The translations under genes were made by a program, and so were the position numbers. The notes beneath the pieces are model-generated. The model saw nothing but the letters and a program-made list of their open reading frames with translations. It made no database searches and had not been told where the DNA came from. This document shows, in pieces, positions 18,841 to 28,109 of a DNA stretch of 64,000 nt. Source of the stretch: Alteriqipengyuania abyssalis (GTDB lineage: Bacteria > Pseudomonadota > Alphaproteobacteria > Sphingomonadales > Sphingomonadaceae). Location: NCBI RefSeq assembly GCF_019857185.1, contig NZ_JAHWXP010000002.1, forward strand, positions 248,001 to 312,000. Reading direction: 5' to 3'. Numbering within the stretch: position 1 is the stretch's first letter; each line of letters opens with the position of its first letter.

Positions 18841-20445
18841 ATGGAGCAATTCGCCGCCCTGATCGACGCGCTGGTCTACACCCGCAGCCGCAACGAGAAG
18901 CTGCGGCTGATCGGCGAATATCTGCGCGCCACGCCCGATCCCGACCGCGGCTGGGCGCTCGCCGCGCTGAGCGACGGGCTGGACTTTCCCGCGGTCAAAT
19001 CCTCCACCATCCGCACCTTGCTGAAGGAACGGGTCGATCCGGTGCTGTGGACACTTAGCCGCGATTTCGTGGGCGACACGGCAGAGACCGCGAGCCTGCT
19101 GTGGCCCCAGAAACCGACAGCGCCGGAGGAGGCACCCTCCCCGCCGAGCGTGAGCGAGACGGTCGAGCTGCTCAAGGGGATGACGCGCAAGTCGGTGCTG
19201 ACAGAGCTTCCCGCGTTGCTCGACCGGCTCGATGTGTCGGGCCGCTACGCGCTGCTCAAGCTGGCCACCGGCGCGATGCGGATCGGCATTTCCGCGCGGC
19301 TCGCCAAAGTCGCCTTTGCCGATGCGTTCGGCGTGCCGGTGGAGGAGGTCGAGGAATACTGGCACGGCCTCGCCCCGCCCTACCCCGAACTGTTCGCGTG
19401 GGCCGCCGAGGGTGCGGACCCGCCCGACATGGCCGGTATCCCGCTGTTCAAGCCCTTCATGCTCGCGCATCCGCTGGAAGACACGGTGGTCAGCCTCGAC
19501 GATTATGTCGCCGAGTGGAAGTGGGACGGGATTCGCGTGCAGCTGGTCCATGCCGGAGAAGAGACGCGGCTTTTTTCGCGCGGCGGCGACGATATCTCGC
19601 ACACCTTCCCCGAGATGCTGCCCGCGCTCGACTTCCCCGCGATTCTCGATGGCGAATTGCTGGTGCAGGGCACTACGCAAGGGGGTGAAACAGGCGGGGC
19701 GGCCAGCTTCAACGCGTTGCAACAGCGGCTGGGGCGCAAGACCGTCAGCAAGAAGATGCTCGCCGAAAGCCCCGCCTTCGTGCGCGTGTACGACGTCCTC
19801 TCGCTCGATGGGGAGAACCTTCGCGAGAAGCCGTGGGAGGAGCGGCGCGCGATTCTCGAAGCGCTGATGGCGCGGCTGCCGCCCGAACGCTTCGACCTCA
19901 GCGCAATCGTCGAAGCGCGCGATTTCGAGCACCTCGCACAAATCCGCGAAGGCGCGCGCGACGATGCGATCGAAGGCCTGATGCTCAAACGGCGCGATTC
20001 GCCCTATGTGCCGGGCCGCAAGACGGGCTTGTGGTACAAGTGGAAGCGCGATCCGCTGCTGATCGATTGCGTGCTGATGTATGCCCAGCGCGGCTCGGGC
20101 AAACGCTCCAGCTTCTATTCGGACTACACCTTCGGCTGCTGGGACGGCGATCCGGATGCCGGCGCGGACCTGTTGCCGGTGGGCAAGGCCTATTCGGGCT
20201 TCACCGATGCCGAGTTGAAAAAGATCGACCGCCACGTACGCCAGAACACGGTCAACCGCTTCGGCCCCGTGCGCGAGACCGACCGGAGCCTGGTGTTCGA
20301 GGTCGCGTTCGATTCGGTCCATGCGAGCAAGCGGCACAAGAGCGGCCTCGCGATGCGCTTCCCCCGCATACACCGCATCCGCTGGGACAAACCCCCGCAC
20401 GAGGCCGACCGGATCGAGGCATTGCGCGCGCTGGTGCGGGACTGA
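18841..20445 (+). CDS. Cisplatin-type ATP-dependent DNA ligase (nuclease-associated)
   Basis: A 534-residue ATP-dependent DNA ligase with an N-terminal DNA-binding domain (1-200), an adenylation domain and an OB domain. The adenylated lysine lies in AEWKWDGIRVQ (about residue 223), followed by LFSRGGDDISHTFPE, ILDGELLV, the EGLMLKRRDSPYVPGRK motif and WYKWKRDP (motif V). It seals nicks in a repair pathway; in many proteobacteria the gene travels with the MBL-fold exonuclease found here at 16378-17412 and with an Lhr-type helicase and PdeM phosphatase. Those last two are not in this window. The ATG at 18841 follows a 90-base gap. Confidence 0.92.
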   Translation: MEQFAALIDALVYTRSRNEKLRLIGEYLRATPDPDRGWALAALSDGLDFPAVKSSTIRTLLKERVDPVLWTLSRDFVGDTAETASLLWPQKPTAPEEAPSPPSVSETVELLKGMTRKSVLTELPALLDRLDVSGRYALLKLATGAMRIGISARLAKVAFADAFGVPVEEVEEYWHGLAPPYPELFAWAAEGADPPDMAGIPLFKPFMLAHPLEDTVVSLDDYVAEWKWDGIRVQLVHAGEETRLFSRGGDDISHTFPEMLPALDFPAILDGELLVQGTTQGGETGGAASFNALQQRLGRKTVSKKMLAESPAFVRVYDVLSLDGENLREKPWEERRAILEALMARLPPERFDLSAIVEARDFEHLAQIREGARDDAIEGLMLKRRDSPYVPGRKTGLWYKWKRDPLLIDCVLMYAQRGSGKRSSFYSDYTFGCWDGDPDAGADLLPVGKAYSGFTDAELKKIDRHVRQNTVNRFGPVRETDRSLVFEVAFDSVHASKRHKSGLAMRFPRIHRIRWDKPPHEADRIEALRALVRD

Positions 20446-20563
20446 CCTCTTCTTCCTCGTCACCCTGGCTGACGAGATAGAGAGGTCGGCGCGAATACTG
20501 ACGTCACGACGGCACCACCGCCGCGTCTTCAATCCTGCGCGCGCGGGGTGTAGCGCCAACACC

Positions 20564-21205
20564 ATGCAGCGCTTCACGCCTCCGCAGCGTCTCTTCGCCT
20601 ATGCCGTCGCCGGACTTGCCGGTTTCGTCGACGTCACCGGCTATCTCCAGCTGAACGGCTATTTCGTCTCCTTCATGACCGGCAACACCACGCTTCTCGC
20701 GCGCGATCTGGCCGAGGGGGCGAGCCGCGTGGCGGTGCCCGCATTGCTGATCGGCGGTTTCGTGATCGGCGTGGTGACGGGCACGCTGGTGGGGGACCGG
20801 GTGGCGTCACGACGCAAGGTGGTGGTGACCGGGCTGGTCGCTACGCTGCTGGTCTGCGCCGCACTGGCGCGGATGGCGGAGATGCGGGAAATCTCGCTCG
20901 GCCTGCTGGTGATTGCGATGGGAGCGCTCAACACCGTACTTAGCGCCAATCGCGAAAGCCCTGTGGGGCTGACCTACATGACCGGCGCGCTGGTGCGCAC
21001 GGGGCAATTGATCGCCGATCGCCTGTCCGGAGACCGCAAGGCCGACCCGCTGCCCTTTGCGCTGCTGTGGGTCAGCCTGCTGGTCGGCGCGCTGTGCGGC
21101 GGGGTGGTTGCGGTGCAATGGGGTGCCGCCTCGCTGTGGGTCGCGGGCGGGCTGGCGCTGACGCTGTGCCTGGCGGCAACGCGCATCGCGCCCGTTAAAG
21201 CGTAA
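20564..21205 (+). CDS. DUF1275 (YoaK family) membrane protein
   Basis: A 213-residue integral membrane protein with about six helices. The family signature is near the start: AGFVDVTGYLQLNGYFVSFMTGNTT, shown by the GYFVSFMTGNTT core, and later MGALNTVLSANRESPVGLTYMTGALV, with the paired TYMTG repeat typical of YoaK/DUF1275. A transport function is suspected for the family but not established. The last 11 bases overlap the stop end of the convergent DUF167 gene. Confidence 0.85.
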   Translation: MQRFTPPQRLFAYAVAGLAGFVDVTGYLQLNGYFVSFMTGNTTLLARDLAEGASRVAVPALLIGGFVIGVVTGTLVGDRVASRRKVVVTGLVATLLVCAALARMAEMREISLGLLVIAMGALNTVLSANRESPVGLTYMTGALVRTGQLIADRLSGDRKADPLPFALLWVSLLVGALCGGVVAVQWGAASLWVAGGLALTLCLAATRIAPVKA

Positions 21206-21473
21206 CGCCCAGCACCTTCTCGCGCGAAGTTGCGCCGCGCAACAATGTGCAGCGCGATTTGGGGATGCCGAGCGCTTTGGCGACCAGCGCCTCGACGGCG
21301 GTATTGGCCGCGCCGTCCTGCGGCTTGGCGCGGACCTTCGCCTGAACGCCGCCGTCGACGATCGCGAGCGATTCGGTGCGCGCGCCGGGTGTCACCCGCA
21401 CGCGCAACTCGCCCGAGCGGACCAGCGCGCGCAGCGCCTGCGCATCGGGCAGGTCAGCCTTGGGGCGCGCCAT
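21195..21473 (-). CDS. DUF167 (YggU) family protein
   Basis: A 92-residue protein of the YggU/DUF167 fold. The family core is clear: LRVRVTPGARTESL, then VRAKPQDGAANTAVEALVAKALG and a final GATSREKVLGV. The fold is known from structures but the biochemical role is not. Here it is convergent with the DUF1275 gene, with an 11-base overlap of their 3' ends. Confidence 0.9.
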   Translation of the reverse strand: MARPKADLPDAQALRALVRSGELRVRVTPGARTESLAIVDGGVQAKVRAKPQDGAANTAVEALVAKALGIPKSRCTLLRGATSREKVLGVTL

Positions 21474-21650
21474 CGCACCCGGCGCGATTGCGCGCTGTCC
21501 TACAGATGCTCTGCCATGGCATGGTCAGGCAGTTCTTTCCCATCGTCCGTGTTCTTGTCCGCACCCCGATCGCTTCATGATCGAGACAGGCGATTACCCC
21601 GCCCGAATCGATCGAGCGGATTTCAACCCCTGGACTGTGTGTCAGGTGTG

Positions 21651-22229
21651 TCAGGGCTGCCCGCTTGCGGCGACCGCCGCCGCGTGGTGCTTCGCGTTTT
21701 CGGCGTAATGCGCCACGCCCAGCTTCATGCCGGCAATCGCCGCATCGTCGAGATCGCGCATCTTGCGCGCAGGTCGCCCACCCCACAGCTCGCGTGCGCC
21801 CATCACCTTGGTCTCGGTCAGCATCGCGCCCGCCGCCAGCATCGCATCGCTGGCGATCACCGCCTTGTTCATCGCAATCGCGCCGAGGCCTACGAAGCCG
21901 CGATCCTCGATGATGCAGCCGTGGACCATCGCCATGTGGCCGATCAGCACGTCGTCGCCGATCACCAGCGGGCAGCCGTCGGGGTACTGGGGCGAAGGCC
22001 CGTCGCAGTGGAGCACGCTGCCATCCTGCACGTTGGTCCTCTCGCCGATCGTGATGCTGCTGACATCGGCGCGCAGCACGCAGTTGTACCAGATCGAGCT
22101 GCCCGCCCCGATCGTGACATCGCCCACGATCGTGCAGCCGGGCGCGATGAAGGCGCTCTCGTGGATCTGCGGCGCCTTGCCGTGGATCTCGATCAGGCGC
22201 ACGCCGGGCCTGCTGGTCGTGTCGGTCAT
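21651..22229 (-). CDS. Gamma-class carbonic anhydrase-like hexapeptide-repeat protein
   Basis: A 192-residue left-handed beta-helix protein of the gamma-CA/YrdA type. Hexapeptide turns run through FIAPGCTIVGDVTIGAGSSIWYN (shown by IVGDVTIGAGSSIW), then DGSVLHCDGPSP, LVIGDDVLIGHMAMVHGCII and GLGAIAMNKAVIA. Three histidines in LHCDG, IGHMA and VHGC match the zinc-binding triad. Whether it hydrates CO2 or has another role is not clear for this subgroup. Tandem ATGs at 22230-22232 and 22227-22229 overlap the stop of the upstream membrane protein, so translation is coupled. Confidence 0.88.
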   Translation of the reverse strand: MTDTTSRPGVRLIEIHGKAPQIHESAFIAPGCTIVGDVTIGAGSSIWYNCVLRADVSSITIGERTNVQDGSVLHCDGPSPQYPDGCPLVIGDDVLIGHMAMVHGCIIEDRGFVGLGAIAMNKAVIASDAMLAAGAMLTETKVMGARELWGGRPARKMRDLDDAAIAGMKLGVAHYAENAKHHAAAVAASGQP

Positions 22230-24436
22230 CATCTGTCTCCCAGTATGGTGCCCCAGTCGAGAAAAGGCAGGATCGAGGCGAAGTCGTCGGTCCACGCGGG
22301 GCCGCGCGGGTCGCCCAGTTCGATCCAGTTGGTCTGCGGGCTGGATTGCAGCAGCTTGGCCATCGGTACGGCATCGCTGGCAATCGCGACCCAGTAGCTG
22401 GCCGAAATGCCCTGCTCCGGATCGCCCGGATCGTCGCGCATCAGCGCGATCCAGCCGTTCTCCAGAGCATGCGCGGCGATCACCGGCCGCAGGTTTACAT
22501 AACGGTTGGAGATGTGGATCAGCATCAGCCCGTCGGGCTTCAGCGCGCGGCCATAGGCATGCATCGCCTCGCGGGTCAGCAGGTGCAGCGGGATCGCGTC
22601 GGAGCTGAACGCGTCGACCGCGAGGATGTCGTATTGCTGCGCCGGTTCGCCCTCCAGCTCCAGCCGCGCATCGCCCAGGTGGATCCGAGCATCGGGCGCG
22701 CAGTCGCGAAGGTAGGTGAACACGCCATTGCGCGAGTAGTCGACCACCATCGGGTCGATCTCGTAGAAGGTGTAGCGCTGGCCCGGCTCGCGGTAACAGG
22801 CGAGCGTACCTGTGCCGAGGCCGATCACGCCGATCGCGGCGTTGTCGCCGTAGATCGCGTCCGCCGCCGACAGGGCCAAGCCCACGCCCGAGGTCGGCCC
22901 GTAATAGCTGGTCGGCAGGTCGCGCCGGTCGGGATCGAGGAACTGGCGCCCGTGGATCGTGGTCCCGTGCGACAGCACGCGGGTCGGCGGATTGTCGAAC
23001 TGACGCACGGTGTAGACGCCGAAATAGCTGCGTTCGCGAATCCCCGCCGCGCTCTCGCCCAGCGTCGTCCAGCCTCCGCGCGCAAGCATCAGGATCAGCA
23101 GAATCGCGAGAAACGCCCATCTGTTGCCCAGCACCAGCACGCCCAGCGCCGCAATGGCGAGCAGCAGGAGGTGGACCGTCATGTCCCCCTGCGCGTCGAT
23201 CGCCCGGGTCATCCACCAGCCGAGCAGCGCCGCTCCGAGGACGAGCGCCAGCCGTGCCACCCTGCGCTGGCGTGCGCTCAGCCCCAGCCGGTCCATCCAC
23301 GGCACCAGCGGGGTCTGCGGGAGGAGCGCGGCGGCGGCGAGCACCAGCAGCGGATGCTCCCACACCCAGTCGAACAGCAGCGGCGCGACGATCGCCGCGA
23401 ACAGCCCGCCCAGCGCGCCCCCTGCACTCATCACGAGGTAGAACAGGGTCAGCCGGGCAGGCTCCGGGCGCGTGGCATAGAGACGCCGGTGGAGCGCGGT
23501 CGCGACCACGAACAGCATCAGCACCGCCGCGATCGCGATCGAGATGCCGTCCGCTCCGCGGCTGACCATCGCCATCGCGCCGACCAGCAGGATCACGGTG
23601 GGTGCAGTGCGGGCGAGCGCGAAGCCCAGCGTGCTGCGGGCGTTGAAGGCGAATACGAAGCTGAGCAGGTACAGGCCCAGCGGCAGCACCCACAGCAGCG
23701 GCATCGCGACGATGTCGGTGGTCAGATGCGTGGTGGTGGACAGCATCAGGCCCGAAGGCACGGCGGACAGCGCGAGCCACAGCGCGATCCGCCGCCAGCC
23801 GATCGGCTCGGCATCGTCTCCCTCCACCGGGCCCTGCGCAGCGATATCGGGTGTCCGCCACCGGGTCCACGCGAGCAGCGCCATGCACACGATCAGCACG
23901 CCATAGCCCACCGCCCAGGCAATGCTCTGGCCCGCCAGCGGCAGATTTGGCTCGAGCAGCAGCGGATAGCTCAGCAGCCCTGCAAAGCTGCCGATGTTGG
24001 AAGCGGCGTAGAGCCAGTAGGGGTCGCCCGCGGACGGCTCGGCAGCATACCAGCGCTGGATCAGCGGGGCCTGCGCCGCGACGACGAAAAACGGTGCACC
24101 GATGGTGGCGACCAGCAGCAGCGGGACCCAGAACACCTCGTACCCGCTCGGCCGCGGCACATCGGCCAGCGCGATGGGCAGGAACACCAGCGCCACCACC
24201 ATCAGCGCGAGGTGGATCAGCGCCTGCCGCCGGATCGTCAGCCGGGAGATCGCGTGGGCATAGGCGTAACCGCCCAGCAGCAGCGCCTGATAGACCAGCA
24301 TGGCGCTGTTCCACACCGCCGGCGCACCGCCCAGCTGCGGCAGCGCAAGCCGCGCGACCAGCGGCTGGACGAGGAACAGCAGAAAGCTGCCGAGCAGGAT
24401 CGTCGCAACGAAGAGAGGGCGCGCAGATGCCTTCAT
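22229..24436 (-). CDS. Membrane protein fused to spermidine synthase-like methyltransferase fold
   Basis: A 735-residue protein with two parts. Residues 1-440 form about a dozen transmembrane helices, beginning LFVATILLGSFLLFLVQPLVA, of which LLGSFLLFLVQPLVARL is typical of spermidine synthase-like fused transporters. Residues 450-735 form a soluble domain with the nucleotide-binding GLGTGTLACYREPGQ, then YEIDPMVVDYSRN and DILAVDAFSSDAIPLHLL, as in polyamine-synthase and AdoMet-dependent Rossmann folds. The reaction is unknown. It overlaps the GNAT upstream by four bases (ATGA) and the carbonic-anhydrase gene downstream. Confidence 0.85.
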   Translation of the reverse strand: MKASARPLFVATILLGSFLLFLVQPLVARLALPQLGGAPAVWNSAMLVYQALLLGGYAYAHAISRLTIRRQALIHLALMVVALVFLPIALADVPRPSGYEVFWVPLLLVATIGAPFFVVAAQAPLIQRWYAAEPSAGDPYWLYAASNIGSFAGLLSYPLLLEPNLPLAGQSIAWAVGYGVLIVCMALLAWTRWRTPDIAAQGPVEGDDAEPIGWRRIALWLALSAVPSGLMLSTTTHLTTDIVAMPLLWVLPLGLYLLSFVFAFNARSTLGFALARTAPTVILLVGAMAMVSRGADGISIAIAAVLMLFVVATALHRRLYATRPEPARLTLFYLVMSAGGALGGLFAAIVAPLLFDWVWEHPLLVLAAAALLPQTPLVPWMDRLGLSARQRRVARLALVLGAALLGWWMTRAIDAQGDMTVHLLLLAIAALGVLVLGNRWAFLAILLILMLARGGWTTLGESAAGIRERSYFGVYTVRQFDNPPTRVLSHGTTIHGRQFLDPDRRDLPTSYYGPTSGVGLALSAADAIYGDNAAIGVIGLGTGTLACYREPGQRYTFYEIDPMVVDYSRNGVFTYLRDCAPDARIHLGDARLELEGEPAQQYDILAVDAFSSDAIPLHLLTREAMHAYGRALKPDGLMLIHISNRYVNLRPVIAAHALENGWIALMRDDPGDPEQGISASYWVAIASDAVPMAKLLQSSPQTNWIELGDPRGPAWTDDFASILPFLDWGTILGDR

Positions 24437-25002
24437 GCGACGGTCGGCTTGCTCGCGGCCCACGCCTCTTGGCTGAGCGAATAGAGGATGGTCGGGTTGT
24501 CCTCGGGCGGGAAGCGCGGGTCGTCGAAGTCGAGGTCTTCGCGCCGCTCCATCCCCAGCCGTTCCATCAGTCGCCAGCTTGGCTCGTTGGCGCGCGATGT
24601 CAGCGCGACGACATGCGGTGCATGGTGGTCGACGAAGGCCCAGCGCAGCACCGCGCGGACAGCTTCGATGGCATAGCCTCGCCGCCAGCGATCCTCGCGG
24701 ATCAGCCAGCCGATCTCGAAGTCTCCCGGGTTGCGCGCACCCTCGGCATCGACCCGCTTGAGCCCGCAGTGCCCCACGAACTCGTCGGAGTCGCGCTCGA
24801 TCAGGAACAGGAAGCTGAAACCTTCGCGCTCGTGAAGGTCCATCGATTTGCGGTGCTTCTGCTCGATCGCTTCCAGAGAAAGCGGCCCACCCAGATGGTG
24901 CATGACCGCCGGCGTGTTGAGCAGGCGGAACTGCAGCTCGGCATCGCCCGGCTCGATCCGGCGCAGCCGGAGCCGCTCGGTCTCGAGAATCCACTCAGCC
25001 AC
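24433..25002 (-). CDS. GNAT family N-acetyltransferase (first of tandem pair)
   Basis: A 189-residue RimJ/RimL-type acetyltransferase. The acetyl-CoA-binding motif A is near residues 95-120 as EIGWLIREDRWRRGYAIEA, preceded by GHCGLKRVD and followed by NEPSWRLMERLGMERR. I chose the GTG at 25000-25002, whose product starts VAEWILETERLRLRRIEP, the usual N-terminus; an earlier in-frame start would add 24 residues encoded antisense-free inside the neighbour's end. It overlaps the upstream GNAT by eight bases and the membrane-protein gene by four. Its target is unknown. Confidence 0.85.
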   Translation of the reverse strand: MAEWILETERLRLRRIEPGDAELQFRLLNTPAVMHHLGGPLSLEAIEQKHRKSMDLHEREGFSFLFLIERDSDEFVGHCGLKRVDAEGARNPGDFEIGWLIREDRWRRGYAIEAVRAVLRWAFVDHHAPHVVALTSRANEPSWRLMERLGMERREDLDFDDPRFPPEDNPTILYSLSQEAWAASKPTVA

Positions 25003-25552
25003 GCGCTGCCTGCCATTCGCGCTGGGTGATCGAGTATACGATGATCGTCGGGTCTTCGGGATCGAAATCGGCATTGGGAAAGTCCAGATCCTCGCGCCGC
25101 CGCATGCCCAGCCGCTTCATCAACCCCCAGCTCGCGGTATTGCGCGCCACGGTCAGCGCGACGACCTCATCGGCCCCGAAACGCTCGAACGCGAGGTCGA
25201 GCGAGGCGGTGGCCGCCTCCTTGGCATAGCCTTGGCCCCACGCATCCTCGCGCAGCCGCCAGCCGACCTCCATCATGCCCAGCGGCCCACCCGCCTGATT
25301 GCACCGCTTGAGCCCGCAAAAGCCGAGGATCTCACCATCCGCCTTGCGCTCGAGCACCCAGAAGGTGTGGCCGTGATCGCGCTGATAGCCCAGCAGGCGA
25401 TCCTGCGCCCCAGCCCGCTTGTCCGCATCGCACACCCCGCCCAGCCAGCGCATGACCGCGGGCGTGTTGGTCCCCTCCCAGAAGCGCGGCCAATCCTCCT
25501 CGCGCCAGTCGCGCAGGATCAGCCGGTCGGTCTCGTGCCGGAATTCGCCCAC
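24995..25552 (-). CDS. GNAT family N-acetyltransferase (second of tandem pair)
   Basis: A 185-residue acetyltransferase closely resembling its neighbour: HETDRLILRDW, NTPAVMRWLGG, GFCGLKRCNQ, EVGWRLREDAWGQGYAKEA and NTASWGLMKRLGMRRREDLDF align motif by motif. This points to a local duplication. It starts at a GTG (25550-25552) six bases after the hemB stop. The substrate is not evident; members of this group acetylate small molecules or ribosomal protein N-termini. Confidence 0.87.
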   Translation of the reverse strand: MGEFRHETDRLILRDWREEDWPRFWEGTNTPAVMRWLGGVCDADKRAGAQDRLLGYQRDHGHTFWVLERKADGEILGFCGLKRCNQAGGPLGMMEVGWRLREDAWGQGYAKEAATASLDLAFERFGADEVVALTVARNTASWGLMKRLGMRRREDLDFPNADFDPEDPTIIVYSITQREWQAARG

Positions 25553-25558
25553 GGATGC

Positions 25559-26554
25559 TCAGCCGGCGAGGACGCGAGCGGCGAGCGGCGCATGATAGGT
25601 CAGTATGCCTGCGCACCCCGCACGTTTGAACGCGATCAGCTTCTCCATCACCAACGCCTCCCGCTCACCAATGCCGGCCGCGACACCCGCCTCGATCAGC
25701 GCATATTCGCCGCTCACCTGATAGGCGAAGATCGGCACGTCGAAGCGGTCGCGCGCCATCCGGATGATGTCGAGATAAGCGAGCCCGGGCTTGACCATTA
25801 CGCTGTCCGCACCCTCGGCAATGTCGAGCGCGATTTCGCGCATCGCCTCGTCGCTGTTGCCCGGATCGAGCTGGTAGGTGCGCTTGTCGCCCTTCAGCCT
25901 GCCGCCCGTGCCCACCGCATCGCGAAACGGGCCGTAGAAGGCCGACGCGAACTTGGCGGCGTAGCTCATGATCTGGACATTGGTATGCCCGGCTTCTTCC
26001 AGCGCCTGCCGGATCGCGCCCACACGCCCATCCATCATGTCCGACGGGGCGATCACATCGGCACCCGCCGCAGCCTGGTTGAGCGACTGTTTCACCAGCG
26101 CATCGATCGTGGCGTCGTTGGCGACGTAGTTGTTTTCGTCCAGCAGCCCGTCCTGCCCATGACTGGTATAGGGATCGAGCGCGACGTCGCAGATCACGCC
26201 GATCGCATCGCCATAGCGCTCACGAATGGCGCGGACCGCGCGGCAGAGCAGGTTATCGGGGTTCCAAGCCTCTTCCGCGGTTTCGCTGCGAAGCTGCGCG
26301 GGCGTATTGGGAAACAGCGCGACGCACGGGATGCCGAGGTCGATCGCCTCGCCTACGCGCTCCACCAGCAGGTCGACCGACCAGCGGCTGACACCGGGCA
26401 GGCTGGCGACGGGTTGCTCCTGCCCCTCCCCCTCGATCACGAACAGCGGCCAGATCAGGTCGGCGGGAGAAAGCGTGGTCTCACGGTGAAGCCGGCGGCT
26501 CCAGTCGTGGGTGCGGGTACGACGAAGGCGGGTCGAGGGAAATGCAGCAGCCAT
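25559..26554 (-). CDS. hemB: Delta-aminolevulinic acid dehydratase (porphobilinogen synthase)
   Basis: A 331-residue enzyme joining two 5-aminolevulinates to porphobilinogen in heme synthesis. The two active-site lysines are in SYAAKFASAFYGPFR and SVMVKPGLAYLDIIR. The metal-site segment reads CDVALDPYTSHGQDG: the three-cysteine zinc site of animal enzymes is replaced by Asp-containing residues, as in magnesium-dependent bacterial forms. The ATG at 26552-26554 precedes the family start; the longer open frame runs into antisense of the M23 gene. hemE and hemJ of the same pathway lie near the origin at 50-52 kb. Confidence 0.95.
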   Translation of the reverse strand: MAAAFPSTRLRRTRTHDWSRRLHRETTLSPADLIWPLFVIEGEGQEQPVASLPGVSRWSVDLLVERVGEAIDLGIPCVALFPNTPAQLRSETAEEAWNPDNLLCRAVRAIRERYGDAIGVICDVALDPYTSHGQDGLLDENNYVANDATIDALVKQSLNQAAAGADVIAPSDMMDGRVGAIRQALEEAGHTNVQIMSYAAKFASAFYGPFRDAVGTGGRLKGDKRTYQLDPGNSDEAMREIALDIAEGADSVMVKPGLAYLDIIRMARDRFDVPIFAYQVSGEYALIEAGVAAGIGEREALVMEKLIAFKRAGCAGILTYHAPLAARVLAG

Positions 26555-26597
26555 GGCGGCGAGGTGTGGCGCATGGCCGCGCCCCCCGCAAGGGGCG

Positions 26598-28109
26598 TTA
26601 GCCGCCGCGGCGGTGGTGCGCGACCAGCGCAATCCGGTCGATCTCGCGCAGCGGCTCTTCTGCAATGGGCTTGGTCGGGTGCATCTCTTCCAGCGCCACC
26701 CCGGCATCGACCGTCTTGAGCGCCTCCAGCGTGGAGCGGAAGCGCTGCAGCTCGGCCCCGCTCAGCTGTGCGCGGGTGACGTAGCGTACGCTCAGCGGAT
26801 CGATGTGGCGGCCGCCACGGTACATCTCGTAATGGAGATGCGGCCCGGTTGAGAGGCCGGTCGATCCGACATAGCCGATGATCTGACCGCGCTTCACATA
26901 TTGTCCGCCCGACACCGCGATACGGCTCATGTGGCAGAACTTGGTTCCAAGGCCGCCCTCGTGGGACAGCTTCACCGCATTGCCGCAGCCGCCCATCCGG
27001 CCCGCGCTGGTCACCCGGCCATCCGTCGGGGCGACGATCGGCGTGCCGTAGCGCGCGCGATAGTCTACGCCCGCATGCATCCGCTTGTACCGCAGGATCG
27101 GGTGGCGCCGCATGCCGTAGCGAGAGCCGATCGGGCCCGGCACCGGCGCGAGCAGGCCGGACCGCTGCTCGCCCACCCCGGAGGCTTCGAAGAACTGGTC
27201 GTCCTTGCCCCAGCGCATCAGCTGGATCTTGTCTTTCCCGTCACGCTCGACGCCGGCGTAAAGCAGCCGCCCCGCCTGGCGTTCACCGGTCGCGGCGCGG
27301 CGGTAGGAGACGATCATGTCGAAGGTGTCGCCCGGCTGGAGTGCCTGGTCGAGATCCTCGTAATCGCCCAGCGCCTTGAGGTAGGACTGGATCGCACTCG
27401 CCGGCGCGCCGACCGCGCGGGCCGAGCGGTAGAGGCTGCCGCCCACGGTGCCGCGTACGCGCAGCGGCGTCTCGTCCACTTCGATCGGCTCGCGGATCAG
27501 CGCAAGATTGCCGTCGTCGCCACGCGCGACGGCCAGCGCAAGGTCGAAGCGCGCGCGGAAGCGGATCTCGTCGAGCGGACGCGGTGCCTTGGGCGCTGTG
27601 CGCCGCCCCAGCGTGACGTCGATCTGCGTGCCCGGCTCGATCTCGTCGAGCGAAATCGCCTGCGCGACCAGTTCGGCAGCGCGCACCGCGTCGGCCTTGC
27701 CGACCCCCTGCCGCGCGAGCATGCGGGCAAGATCGTCGCCCCGGCCGAAGGTCGCAGTCGCCTCCAGCTGCGGGCGCTCGGGCGCATCGGCAAGCGGGCG
27801 AACCAGCGCGGTCGCCGCCATCCGCGTGCCGGTATCGCCGCCCAACGCAAGCGGTTGAATGGTCTGACTGCGGAACTCGTCGCGCGCCTGATCATCGAGC
27901 CGGACTGCGGGTGCCGCTTCGAGCGGTGCGAAATCGGGCCAGAAAGCCAGTGCGACAGCGGATAGTGAAAGGAAAGTAGCCGCTCCGCGAAACCAGCGCA
28001 GGCTGCCGATGTTCTGGGCGAGATCGGGGGCCAGGTCGGCTCGTTCGATCCGCGCTGCCTGGGATGCGAACCACGCGCGCGAGGACTGCAGCGCACGCTC
28101 CACGCGCAC
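26598..28109 (-). CDS. M23 family metallopeptidase, membrane anchored
   Basis: A 503-residue endopeptidase: a short cytoplasmic N-terminus, one membrane helix near residues 42-60 (GAATFLSLSAVALAFWP), a periplasmic region resembling SPOR/OapA-like LysM-associated sequence (about 100-300), and an intact LytM domain (about 330-430). Zinc ligands appear as MHAGVDYR, FCHMS and HLHYEM, so it should be active on peptidoglycan. The first usable start is the GTG at 28107-28109. The frame stays open a further 51 codons upstream, but with no ATG, GTG or TTG. It heads the row of coupled genes ending with the carbonic anhydrase. Confidence 0.88.
   Translation of the reverse strand: MRVERALQSSRAWFASQAARIERADLAPDLAQNIGSLRWFRGAATFLSLSAVALAFWPDFAPLEAAPAVRLDDQARDEFRSQTIQPLALGGDTGTRMAATALVRPLADAPERPQLEATATFGRGDDLARMLARQGVGKADAVRAAELVAQAISLDEIEPGTQIDVTLGRRTAPKAPRPLDEIRFRARFDLALAVARGDDGNLALIREPIEVDETPLRVRGTVGGSLYRSARAVGAPASAIQSYLKALGDYEDLDQALQPGDTFDMIVSYRRAATGERQAGRLLYAGVERDGKDKIQLMRWGKDDQFFEASGVGEQRSGLLAPVPGPIGSRYGMRRHPILRYKRMHAGVDYRARYGTPIVAPTDGRVTSAGRMGGCGNAVKLSHEGGLGTKFCHMSRIAVSGGQYVKRGQIIGYVGSTGLSTGPHLHYEMYRGGRHIDPLSVRYVTRAQLSGAELQRFRSTLEALKTVDAGVALEEMHPTKPIAEEPLREIDRIALVAHHRRGG

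Noticed and set aside
20456-20476. Perfect CTCGTCA/TGACGAG hairpin after the DNA ligase gene
   Set aside because: No T-rich tail follows on either strand; it could be chance or a weak attenuator.
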